DNA of 44,103 nt from a virus: IMG/VR virus record IMGVR_UViG_3300020215_000080, positions 1 through 44,103 of that record. One strand, 5' to 3'. A program made the translations under genes and the position numbers. Position 1 is the stretch's first letter. Every line of letters begins with the position of its first letter. A model generated the notes under the pieces. That model searched no databases, was not told the DNA's origin, and saw only the letters and a program-made list of their open reading frames with translations. Shown piece by piece: positions 1-5,337 of the stretch.

Positions 1-157
1 TGCTCGCCCGCGGCGTGCCCGCCTTGTCCCTCTGGGGGGCCCAGAACCGCTTGTCTTCTTCTCGCTGGTTGGAATTTTGCTTCTTCATCTCCTCTTTGAG
101 GCGCTCGAGGTCAGAAGCAGAGGTGCGCCTGAGCGGCGCGAAGTTGGTCGTATCCAC
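1..157 (-). CDS. 32: gp32-like ssDNA-binding protein, N-terminal 52 residues (runs off left edge)
   Basis: Cooperative single-stranded DNA-binding protein of phage replication, recombination and repair. The start is GTG at 157 with GGAG 9 nt upstream; there is no ATG start, so it is easily missed. Residues 9-13 (LRRTS) match the basic-then-Ser/Thr LAST motif that drives gp32 cooperativity. The helix that follows and the segment EEDKRFWAPQRDKAG (33-47) parallel the T4 gp32 N-terminus just before its OB-fold core. The zinc and OB domains lie beyond position 1. A TAAATA box lies about 55 nt upstream. The assignment rests on about 50 residues; a generic lysine-rich protein is the alternative. Confidence 0.72.
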   Translation of the reverse strand, partial: MDTTNFAPLRRTSASDLERLKEEMKKQNSNQREEDKRFWAPQRDKAGTPRAS

Positions 158-210
158 GATCCGTATCTCCTATGTTTGCTCAGTCTACAACGGCCACTGT
201 GGGCCACGCT

Positions 211-220
211 GTATTTAGGC
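211..220 (-). promoter_or_regulatory. T4-late-promoter-like box GCCTAAATAC upstream of the gp32-like gene
   Basis: On the minus strand GCCTAAATAC lies about 55 nt before the GTG of the gp32-like gene. T4 late promoters consist of a TATAAATA -10 box with no -35. A gp33-like coactivator is encoded nearby. No transcript start is visible, and the box also touches the stop codon of the upstream small gene, so it may be coincidental. Confidence 0.3.
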
Positions 221-502
221 GCCAGGAGTAACTTTCGGGAAACTTTTTTCGTGCCTGTCGCACGAATAATCATTTGACGTGGAGAAGAAGTCCTTGGGCT
301 CGAGGGTGACGGCTCTGAAGTGCTTGTCCGTCAGCTGGGTGACGACTCGGTCGACCCTGAGGGCTCGGCAGGTGCCCCACCCCGGTGCTGTTTTTTCCCA
401 GTGGACGCAGCTTGAGCAGCGCGCGTCTTGTCGAGCTCCCTCGCGTTCTCCTCGTCCACCCTCTCGCGGATCAGATCCACCAGCACCGGCAGGGATCTCC
501 AT
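215..502 (-). CDS. Small Cys-rich (zinc-binding) protein, start uncertain
   Basis: The last ~65 residues look like a real small metal-binding protein: CSSC, then a third Cys (GTCRAL), then SNDYSCDRH near the end. The only ATG in this frame is at 502, deep inside the gene that ends at 331 in another frame, and residues before CSSC look like shadow sequence. So either it starts at 502 and overlaps its neighbour by ~170 nt, or it is the C-terminal domain of that neighbour joined by a frameshift near 420-435. Function unknown. Confidence 0.45.
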   Translation of the reverse strand: MEIPAGAGGSDPREGGRGEREGARQDARCSSCVHWEKTAPGWGTCRALRVDRVVTQLTDKHFRAVTLEPKDFFSTSNDYSCDRHEKSFPKVTPGA

Positions 503-672
503 GCGTCTTCCTCGTTGTTGTACTCGTAGTGGAACTCGGCCATGCGGGGGGTATGGCCGCGGACCCGGTAGTTGCCGTCGTCGCCCCTCTCGATCGCCAC
601 GTTGACGATCTGCTTCCTCAGGTAGAGGGTGATGTGGGCGACCTTTTCCATCACGACAAATTCCAGCGTCAC
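331..672 (-). CDS. Hypothetical protein (113 aa)
   Basis: ATG at 672 overlaps the TGA of the preceding gene (ATGA), implying translational coupling. Residues 1-85 look like a compact alpha/beta protein (beta-rich start, then an acidic helix with VDLIRERVDEEN). From about residue 86 the composition changes to low-complexity AAQAASTGKK and Pro/Ser-rich sequence, while the overlapping frame carries an ordered Cys motif. This suggests the true protein frameshifts there or ends differently. No family recognised. Confidence 0.6.
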   Translation of the reverse strand: MTLEFVVMEKVAHITLYLRKQIVNVAIERGDDGNYRVRGHTPRMAEFHYEYNNEEDAWRSLPVLVDLIRERVDEENARELDKTRAAQAASTGKKQHRGGAPAEPSGSTESSPS

Positions 673-833
673 GGGCCGAATCCCATCTTGATCTTCTCTT
701 TAACTCTGTAAAGCCTGTTCCCGTGCCGGTCAAGGATGCCGGTGAACTCGGCGTCGGATTCCTCGTGGACGGTCATCGAGTTGAGTCGGAGGGACTCGTC
801 CTCGGCGAACCACCTCGCCGTCTCGTCCCTCAC
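669..833 (-). CDS. Hypothetical small protein (54 aa), GTG start
   Basis: GTG at 833 overlaps the TGA of the upstream gene (GTGA), and its own TGA overlaps the next ATG (ATGA), so it sits in a tight coupled series. A longer ATG-initiated version from 965 would be the shadow of the neighbouring gene. The protein is charged, with a predicted C-terminal hairpin (FTGILDRHGNRLYRVKEKIK). No family recognised. Confidence 0.6.
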   Translation of the reverse strand: MRDETARWFAEDESLRLNSMTVHEESDAEFTGILDRHGNRLYRVKEKIKMGFGP

Positions 834-1180
834 TGCGGCCTCTTGGAAAGAAGTTCCCGCTCCGCGTCCAGGATCTGGACCGCGATGCGGGCCCAGGCGC
901 CGCCGGTCTCGAAGAGCCCGGCCTGGTAGGAAGCGGCGAGCCTCCGGAGCTCGCTCTCGTTCCATTCCACGAGCCTTCCCGACTCGTCGAGCTTGGCCAC
1001 CGTCCGCCCCTCGTGGTACACGGTGACCGCGACCGGCTTCTGGGGGAAGTCTAGGCGAATATCGGAGCTTCCGTCTACGCCGGGGACGATCACGTCCAAC
1101 CGTCCGACCTCGTCGCTGTCCTTCATTTCCGCCTCCGCAGCCGTCGCCATCATGATGAAAAAGACAAGGGGTAGGATCAC
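830..1180 (-). CDS. Secreted hypothetical protein (116 aa)
   Basis: The N-terminus MILPLVFFIMMATAAEAE is a typical Sec signal peptide with an AEA-type cleavage site, so the mature part should be periplasmic. The mature part has beta-strand-like segments (DIRLDFPQKPVAVTVYHEG) and a helical C-terminus. ATG at 1180 overlaps the TGA of the gp33-like gene. Function unknown; an envelope-acting phage protein is an inference from the signal peptide only. Confidence 0.65.
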   Translation of the reverse strand: MILPLVFFIMMATAAEAEMKDSDEVGRLDVIVPGVDGSSDIRLDFPQKPVAVTVYHEGRTVAKLDESGRLVEWNESELRRLAASYQAGLFETGGAWARIAVQILDAERELLSKRPQ

Positions 1181-1410
1181 AGGGGGAGCCTCGCGGTCTT
1201 CTCTATGAGGTTGAGGTCCTCGCAGTCGAGCTGCATCTTCGCCTTGAGCACGGCGTGCTGCTTGACGAGCGACGCCAGCACCTCGATCTCGATCCCCGTC
1301 CGCTCGTGGTAGATCATCACGGCCTCAAGGTAGTCGCACTTCGTTTCCCTGACCAGCTTCTCGATCTCCTCGTAGAACTGGGAGGGCTGCAGCATCGTTT
1401 TGATGTTCAT
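1177..1410 (-). CDS. 33: gp33-like late-transcription coactivator (77 aa)
   Basis: Resembles the short gp33 proteins of T4-like cyanophages, which bridge host RNA polymerase, the sliding clamp and the late sigma factor. Visible features are an N-terminal helix around FYEEIEKLV (12-20), the central YLEAVMIYHERTGIEIE (27-43), a helix ending in LKAKMQ, and the tail LNLIEKTARLPL typical of the family. The start at 1410 lies 7 nt after the CCA end of tRNA-Gly; an in-frame upstream ATG would lie inside the tRNA. The match is from memory of the family pattern; another small phage transcription factor is possible. Confidence 0.6.
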   Translation of the reverse strand: MNIKTMLQPSQFYEEIEKLVRETKCDYLEAVMIYHERTGIEIEVLASLVKQHAVLKAKMQLDCEDLNLIEKTARLPL

Positions 1411-1417
1411 GCGGTGA

Positions 1418-1491
1418 TGGAGCGGGCGGCGGGAATCGAACCCGCACATTCGACTTGGAAGGACGCTGCTCTGCCACTAAGCTACGCCCGC
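1418..1491 (-). tRNA. tRNA-Gly (anticodon TCC)
   Basis: Full cloverleaf with acceptor GCGGGCG/CGCCCGC, D arm with AGTGG, loop CTTCCAA (anticodon TCC), T arm GCGGG-TTCGAAT-CCCGC, discriminator T and an encoded CCA. The anticodon stem GCGTC/GTCGA has two mismatches (T-T and G-A), unusual for a functional tRNA. It precedes the gp33-like gene directly and may be cut from the same transcript. Confidence 0.85.
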
Positions 1492-1524
1492 TTTTATCGG
1501 GGTCCTTTTTCATCACGAACAAAT

Positions 1525-1630
1525 TGGCGGCGGCACCGGATTCGAACCGGACTCGACTCGGTTTCCACATGACGTGGGGACCTACCTCGGTTGGACCCGA
1601 GACGCCCTGCACCACGCAGCCCTTCCGCCG
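1525..1630 (-). tRNA. tRNA-like element, isotype unresolved (about 106 nt)
   Basis: A T arm (CCGG-TTCGAAT-CCGG) is followed by a GC-rich acceptor strand pairing with CGGCGGA at the far end and by a CCA, as in a tRNA. A D-arm-like CTGC-GTGGT-GCAG is present. The middle is odd: the CTCGG/CCGAG stem has a 6-nt loop, and about 30 extra nt contain a second hairpin CCAC-GTCAT-GTGG. This is longer than class II tRNAs. It could be a tRNA with a large variable arm, an interrupted tRNA or a decayed one. The anticodon cannot be assigned. Confidence 0.5.
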
Positions 1631-1636
1631 ATTGGG

Positions 1637-2188
1637 TTATTTATTCCGGCCACGCCGCTTCGCTGTTGATTTTTTTTGCATTTCGATGGGCTTGATAAGC
1701 TTCCGGGGAGGGAGCGGCCGCATGGCCTCGTCGTAGCCGCGGATGCTTTCTGGCTTGTGGTGCTTCTCGTAGAACTCCGCGACCTCCCGCTGGCCGATGA
1801 ACTTGCCGTGGACCTTGATCCAGCCGGCCTGCATGAAGTTCCTCTCCTTGACCCACTCGTCGTTCCTCTTCTTCTCCTGTTCTGGGATCGTCCAGACGCG
1901 GAGGAGGGTGTGGGCGTCGAGCTCGTCCGACAGCCTGAGCTCGTAGCACTCGACGTGCTGCCACGGGTTGGGATGGTACCATGCCTGGCTTTCGGGCGGG
2001 GAGCACCCGCCCGCGAGGTGGCGGAAGGAGCGCTCCGCGAGGTAGAAGTGCCCCTTGAGGTTGTACCGGCACCATCTCTCGAACTCACCGTAGTTGGGGA
2101 TCGAGTCGTCCTCGAACTTGATCTGGAACATGCGGGCGAAGCTCACGTCAGCGGGAACGGGGACCTCGGTCAGGGTGTAGCGCCTCAT
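1637..2188 (-). CDS. Hypothetical protein (183 aa)
   Basis: ATG at 2188 overlaps the stop of the upstream gene. The protein is mixed alpha/beta and aromatic-rich, with a very basic C-terminus (MQKKSTAKRRGRNK) suggesting nucleic-acid contact. The middle WVKERNFMQAGWIKVHGKFI and KHHKPESIRGYDEAM segments have no motif I can place. A TAAATA sequence just after the TAA stop is probably incidental. Confidence 0.7.
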   Translation of the reverse strand: MRRYTLTEVPVPADVSFARMFQIKFEDDSIPNYGEFERWCRYNLKGHFYLAERSFRHLAGGCSPPESQAWYHPNPWQHVECYELRLSDELDAHTLLRVWTIPEQEKKRNDEWVKERNFMQAGWIKVHGKFIGQREVAEFYEKHHKPESIRGYDEAMRPLPPRKLIKPIEMQKKSTAKRRGRNK

Positions 2189-2421
2189 TGGTCGTCCTCC
2201 TCGAGCGCCCGTCTTGCGATCTCAACGGAGTTGCCGCCTTCCATGATCTCCCTCAGCGCCTTGCGCAGACGCCTCCGCCTCTTCGCCAGCTCAGCTCGGC
2301 CCGCCATCTCGGAATCGATGCGAGCATCAAGCCGCACCACCATGTCGAGGTCGATCTCGTTCTGTGGAGTCAACGGCTTCTGCATCGCATCGGCAATGCG
2401 TCGAACAAAGGCTTCGCCCAT
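2185..2421 (-). CDS. Hypothetical helical protein (78 aa)
   Basis: Start chosen at ATG 2421, which forms a TGATG overlap with the upstream 57-aa gene; a longer version from 2463 would overlap that gene extensively. It is predicted almost wholly helical, with a charged coiled-coil-like centre (ELAKRRRRLRKALREIM) and an acidic tail. Function unknown. Confidence 0.6.
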   Translation of the reverse strand: MGEAFVRRIADAMQKPLTPQNEIDLDMVVRLDARIDSEMAGRAELAKRRRRLRKALREIMEGGNSVEIARRALEEDDQ

Positions 2422-2594
2422 CAGTGCACCTTCTTCAGCTCGAGCAGGTGTTCCGGCACCCACGTCTTGTAGATGTGCCCCCGGTAGGTGAACTCGACGT
2501 AGACCTGGCCGTCCTCAGCGTCGAGCACGGTCATGTCGTCGATCTCCTCGGCGTTGACGATGTCTCCCGGTTGAAGCCTCTCGCTGTCACTCAT
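2421..2594 (-). CDS. Hypothetical acidic protein (57 aa)
   Basis: A clean 57-codon frame from ATG 2594 to TGA 2421, coupled by ATGA upstream and TGATG downstream. Beta-rich in the centre (DGQVYVEFTYRGHIYKTWV), resembling a small SH3-like or KOW-like barrel (PGDIVNAEEI start), then a short helix. Function unknown. Confidence 0.65.
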   Translation of the reverse strand: MSDSERLQPGDIVNAEEIDDMTVLDAEDGQVYVEFTYRGHIYKTWVPEHLLELKKVH

Positions 2595-2791
2595 TCTCCC
2601 AGGTCCTCACCCTTGAGCTTCTTGTACTCCTCGAGCGCGATCTCGTCGCACCAGGCCTTCGTCGACCGCATGCCCATGTTGATCTCGTTGGCGACGTCCT
2701 GGCACTCAGCCAGCGTCCAGCTCGCGGCGATGGGCTCGGACCTGACCGCGTTGAACCCGATGTTGACGACGATGAACATCACGACGATCAT
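2591..2791 (-). CDS. Secreted or membrane-anchored hypothetical protein (66 aa)
   Basis: The N-terminus MIVVMFIVVNIGFNAVRSEP is a signal peptide or anchor, followed by a small helical domain with two Cys (LAECQDV, AWCDEI) that could form a disulfide in the periplasm. The start at 2791 overlaps the stop of the DUF4031 gene (ATGA). It is one of several small exported proteins in this phage. Confidence 0.6.
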   Translation of the reverse strand: MIVVMFIVVNIGFNAVRSEPIAASWTLAECQDVANEINMGMRSTKAWCDEIALEEYKKLKGEDLGE

Positions 2792-3054
2792 ACGAACTCC
2801 CTCCACGAGGCCTTGAGCTCCCTCCACTGGGACCTGTCGACGGGGACCGCCCCGCAAGCGATCGCCTCCATCCTCTGCACCTCGTTCAGGTCGTAGTGGG
2901 GGATCCCGCCGCGCGAGACGTGGTACCAGTGTCGCTTGACCCCGAGCCGGCGGGCCATCGCGTGGAGCTCGTCGACCGAGTCCGCGGTCATGTGGCAGTA
3001 GTACTTCTTTCCGTGCCTCCGGCGGTGGACCGCCCTGTCGACGTAGACGCTCAC
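2788..3054 (-). CDS. DUF4031-family protein (88 aa), GTG start
   Basis: Matches the DUF4031 pattern: N-terminal SVYVDRA, then YYCHMTADSVDELHAMARRLGV, then W...HYDLNEVQRMEAI..GAVPVD. The biochemical role of this family is unknown; members occur in phages and bacteria. GTG at 3054 overlaps the TGA of the zinc-ribbon gene upstream. Longer versions of this frame would run through the tRNA-Trp gene and are not credible. Confidence 0.75.
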   Translation of the reverse strand: MSVYVDRAVHRRRHGKKYYCHMTADSVDELHAMARRLGVKRHWYHVSRGGIPHYDLNEVQRMEAIACGAVPVDRSQWRELKASWREFV

Positions 3055-3308
3055 CGGTCGTCCCTTATCCAAGGGGCCGGCTGCTTTTTGTAGTTCTCGA
3101 CGACCTGCCAGATCCTTTGGGGGCTCATGCGTCCCATGCGCATGTCGAGGAGGAGCTGGTACGGATATACATTCCCGCACCACTTGCACCGGGCCATAGG
3201 CGAGAACGACGTGTGGTCTAAGAAGCGAGAGAACTCCCTGTGCCCGCATTTGAGGCATCCGTCGGGGAGGCACTTTTCCGTCACCTTGCCGCTTCGCGGG
3301 ATCCGCAT
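3051..3308 (-). CDS. Small zinc-ribbon protein (85 aa)
   Basis: Two Cys pairs spaced like a zinc ribbon (CLKCGH at about 18-23 and CKWCGN at about 41-46), then a helical C-terminus. First gene downstream of the tmRNA/tRNA-Trp block, starting 22 nt after the tRNA 3' end. Probably binds zinc and perhaps nucleic acid; no specific family recognised. Confidence 0.7.
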   Translation of the reverse strand: MRIPRSGKVTEKCLPDGCLKCGHREFSRFLDHTSFSPMARCKWCGNVYPYQLLLDMRMGRMSPQRIWQVVENYKKQPAPWIRDDR

Positions 3309-3329
3309 CGTTTTCCATCATCAACAAAT

Positions 3330-3403
3330 TGGCACCGGCTCTAGGAATCGAACCCAGGTCATCTGTTTTGGAGGCAGAGGTCCTACCACTGAACGAAGCC
3401 GAT
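3330..3403 (-). tRNA. tRNA-Trp (anticodon CCA)
   Basis: Acceptor ATCGGCT/AGCCGGT (one T-G pair), D stem GTTC/GGAC with loop AGTGGTA, anticodon loop CTCCAAA with anticodon CCA, T arm CTGGG-TTCGATT-CCTAG, discriminator G and encoded CCA. The anticodon stem has one C-A mismatch beside the loop. Its 5' end follows the coding piece of the tmRNA by only a few bases, so RNase P cleavage here would also release the tmRNA 3' end. Confidence 0.9.
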
Positions 3404-3404
3404 A

Positions 3405-3700
3405 AGAAACAGGTCCGGGATTCTGTTGCCAGGCTCCCGGGGGCCCCGAGTCTCTTCAATCCTTAGGCCGCGAGGGCCACCGGAGCGAAGTTGTCGTTGT
3501 CAGCCTTGAGGTTGACATCTATCGCAGTTCCAGGATGTATCGGTCCCGACCCGGTTTCTCGATGTGCCCTTCGCCGTCAATCGATCCCAGTTCACCCCCT
3601 CAGAAAAAACTGTCGGGAGATGGTGGAGGTGGGCGTATTCGAAACGCCGTCTTGTCCAACTACAAACACATGTCAGCGAAACGAAGCTAATTTATACGAC
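3405..3700 (-). ncRNA. ssrA: Circularly permuted (two-piece) tmRNA
   Basis: Rescues stalled ribosomes by acting as tRNA and as template for a degradation tag. Gene order is permuted. The acceptor piece comes first: T arm GGCGT-TTCGAAT-ACGCC (3648-3632), CACCTCC, A, CCA ending at 3621. A 21-nt spacer (3620-3600) follows. The coding piece starts at 3599 with GGGGGTG, which pairs with CACCTCC (one G-U), then AACTGGGATCGATTGACGG, closely matching the tmRNA 5' consensus. P2 can form from GGGCACAT (coding) and ATGTGTTT (acceptor). The tag frame (3504-3463) reads ADNDNFAPVALAA then TAA. A hairpin TTAGC/GCTGA precedes P2 in the acceptor piece. Outer ends are approximate. This is the two-piece form typical of Alphaproteobacteria. 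SmpB would be supplied by the host unless encoded elsewhere. Confidence 0.9.
3463..3504 (-). other. tmRNA proteolysis-tag reading frame (ADNDNFAPVALAA)
   Basis: Thirteen codons from GCT at 3504 to GCC, then TAA at 3465-3463. The ALAA end is the usual ClpXP/ClpAP recognition terminus and NDNFA is the conserved SspB/ClpA-type segment in proteobacterial tags. The exact resume codon is inferred; the frame stays open further upstream. Confidence 0.88.
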
Positions 3701-3724
3701 ACACAAAAAAAGTACAACGGTTTT

Positions 3725-3991
3725 TTACTTGATGAGCTCGTCGGAACCGGGCATCATGCGGACCGCTCCGTCCACCGTGCCCTTCACCCGCGCCCAGAAC
3801 CGGTCGTTGCCGTGGAACTCGTGGCAGTAGCAGTCACTGTCCACCCTCGGCTGCTCCCAGAGCGTACTCCCGGCGTAGCCCTTCCCCGCGTAGACGGGTG
3901 GGAACCGCTGGCACCTGTATCCCTGGTGGTATCCGGTCCGGTAGACGCAGACCTCGCAGTTGGCGAGCGGGTGCTTCGGCTTGTACCTCAC
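3725..3991 (-). CDS. Cys-rich hypothetical protein (88 aa), GTG start
   Basis: GTG at 3991 overlaps the TGA of the upstream HTH gene. Cys residues in CEVC, CQR and CYC suggest a zinc site or disulfides. An aromatic-rich middle (YHQGYRCQRFPPVY) is followed by a short helix. Its stop is the last before the tmRNA, so it bounds that RNA locus on the upstream side. No family recognised. Confidence 0.65.
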   Translation of the reverse strand: MRYKPKHPLANCEVCVYRTGYHQGYRCQRFPPVYAGKGYAGSTLWEQPRVDSDCYCHEFHGNDRFWARVKGTVDGAVRMMPGSDELIK

Positions 3992-4176
3992 GTTGGCTTC
4001 CTCCGTTCCACGTGGCGCCCCCACGCCCTGATCGGGACCCCGTCCCTCTCGAAGATCTGGCGGACCCGCTCGTGGTCGAGGCCGTACATCTCCCCGATGT
4101 CCCTGAGCGAGTACCGCTTCGTCAGGTACCGGTCGGCCATCTCGGCGTCCCGCTTCTCCATCTCGCTGCGCTTCAT
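3988..4176 (-). CDS. Sigma-region-4-like helix-turn-helix protein (62 aa)
   Basis: The core YSLRDIGEMYGLDHERVRQIFERDGVPIR (positions 23-51) is a textbook helix-turn-helix of the sigma70-region-4 or recombinase-HTH type, with a recognition helix near HERVRQIF. The protein is little more than the HTH. Start at 4176 overlaps the upstream stop (ATGA). Likely a small DNA-binding regulator; the target is unknown. Confidence 0.65.
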   Translation of the reverse strand: MKRSEMEKRDAEMADRYLTKRYSLRDIGEMYGLDHERVRQIFERDGVPIRAWGRHVERRKPT

Positions 4177-4697
4177 CTCGCCTCCGGATCCTGCCACTGC
4201 GTATGGTGCCGCATCAGGAGGTCGTCGTCGGGTCGTCCCCGGGGCCGCCTCTCCTTCTTGGTCAGCTTGGGGTAGACCGCGGTCGGCCCCTGCCAGTGCT
4301 TGCTCTTGGCGTCGATCTCGAGGGCGTGCTTCCTCCTCCTGTCCTGCTCCTCCCGGTGGCGCCTCGCGGCCTCGTCCGCCGCCCTGAGCTCCCGCACCTG
4401 CTCGCCGTACCACACCAGTGTTATGAGGACTGCGGCGCAGATCAGGAAGAAGTTGACGACGACGAAGGCGGCGTAGAGCCGGCTCTCGTGGCTCAGGCCG
4501 GTGAGGGTGATCAGCTTCACCACGGCCATCATGTAGCCGACGACCACGGCGAAGCCGACGCATGTCGCGAAGGCCCAGAAGACCGCCGAGCCGGCCCGGC
4601 TCCCGAGCTCGCGCCCGAGGATCCCGAGCGCCCTGACCCTGGGGTCCCTACAGAGGGAGTCCCACCTTCTTCTCAACCACTCCGGTGCGCCTCTCAT
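4173..4697 (-). CDS. Membrane protein with two TM helices (174 aa)
   Basis: Two hydrophobic segments (around GSAVFWAFATCVGFAVVVGY and LYAAFVVVNFFLICAAVL) are followed by a long charged helical tail rich in Arg, Lys and Glu. Start ATG 4697 was preferred because AGGAGG lies just upstream; ATG 4724 (183 aa) is the alternative. It overlaps the end of the cpYpsA gene by about 50 nt. Could be holin-like or an inner-membrane modulator; no family recognised. Confidence 0.6.
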   Translation of the reverse strand: MRGAPEWLRRRWDSLCRDPRVRALGILGRELGSRAGSAVFWAFATCVGFAVVVGYMMAVVKLITLTGLSHESRLYAAFVVVNFFLICAAVLITLVWYGEQVRELRAADEAARRHREEQDRRRKHALEIDAKSKHWQGPTAVYPKLTKKERRPRGRPDDDLLMRHHTQWQDPEAR

Positions 4698-5337
4698 CGT
4701 CCTCCTGAGCCCTCCGAATCGCATCGAGCCTGTTCCAGTCGCCGTAGCCGAAGAAGACGCAGTCGAGGAACACCTGCACCTCGCGCTGGATGCCCGGCTG
4801 CCTCGACTCCCTGTTCCCCGCGACGTTCAGGATCCAGAAGTCGGGAATGAACGCGTTGACCTGCCTCCTGGCGGTCCGCAGGTCCTTCCGAGCATTGTTT
4901 ATCGCTTGGGCGAAATGCGCCGAGGGACCGTAGCCGGTCGTGCTGGACCAATAGACGTGGACATACGGCACCTTGAGCTCGATGCAGTACTTGATCGTCA
5001 GCTTGCAGCCCCTCGACCTCGGGTTGCCGAAGATCATCGTCACGCTCGAGGATTCCACGTTCATCCTGGTCCTCGGCGGGTAGGCCGACGAGTTGACCTG
5101 CTCGAGGCCGAACTCCTCCGCCAGGTCCTTCCTCATGCCGTCCTCGGCGCGGAAGTGCAGGGGCATGTAGCCGCCCGTCACGATCCCGCGCCTCTGGGCC
5201 CAGATCAGGGCGCCCCGGTCGGCCCCCGTCTGGCAGCCCGAGATGACCCGGGAGGGTATGTCCGGTCTCAGCTCCACTATGCGCTCGTTCCGGTACGACA
5301 CCCGGTTGAATTCCTCGACGGTCTCTCCATCCCTCAC
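4648..5337 (-). CDS. Putative molybdenum carrier / cpYpsA (SLOG-superfamily) protein (229 aa)
   Basis: Carries the signature of the circularly permuted YpsA (MoCo) family: SGCQTGADRGALIWA (33-47), GGYMPL...RAEDG (55-67), YPPRTRMNVESSSVTMIF (86-103) and RGCKLT (109-114), a Rossmannoid SLOG nucleotide-binding core. SLOG domains bind nucleotides and ADP-ribose-like ligands; bacterial and phage roles are mostly unproven. A C-terminal extension of about 90 residues has no motif I know. GTG at 5337 overlaps the stop of the ADP-ribosyltransferase-like gene, so the two are probably co-translated and functionally linked. Confidence 0.75.
   Translation of the reverse strand: MRDGETVEEFNRVSYRNERIVELRPDIPSRVISGCQTGADRGALIWAQRRGIVTGGYMPLHFRAEDGMRKDLAEEFGLEQVNSSAYPPRTRMNVESSSVTMIFGNPRSRGCKLTIKYCIELKVPYVHVYWSSTTGYGPSAHFAQAINNARKDLRTARRQVNAFIPDFWILNVAGNRESRQPGIQREVQVFLDCVFFGYGDWNRLDAIRRAQEDDERRTGVVEKKVGLPL

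Noticed and set aside
1676-2491. Long plus-strand frame of 271 codons in the left arm
   Set aside because: It is antisense to three coupled minus-strand genes, has Val/Leu/Asp/Arg-rich shadow composition and no ribosome site. Similar plus-strand frames throughout 1-17284 were rejected for the same reason.
3055-3459. Long version of the DUF4031 frame
   Set aside because: It would translate through the tRNA-Trp and part of the tmRNA; the DUF4031 domain begins exactly at the GTG overlapping the previous stop.
3560-3700. A tRNA-Ser(CGA) reading in which GGCGT-TTCGAAT-ACGCC is the anticodon arm
   Set aside because: No matching acceptor or T arm is found at the right distance, whereas the same hairpin fits exactly as the T arm of a permuted tmRNA with pairing acceptor strands and a tag frame.
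3621-4100. A conventional one-piece tmRNA extending upstream of the CCA end
   Set aside because: No 5' strand complementary to CACCTCC occurs upstream, and a protein gene occupies 3725-3991; the partner strand lies downstream instead.
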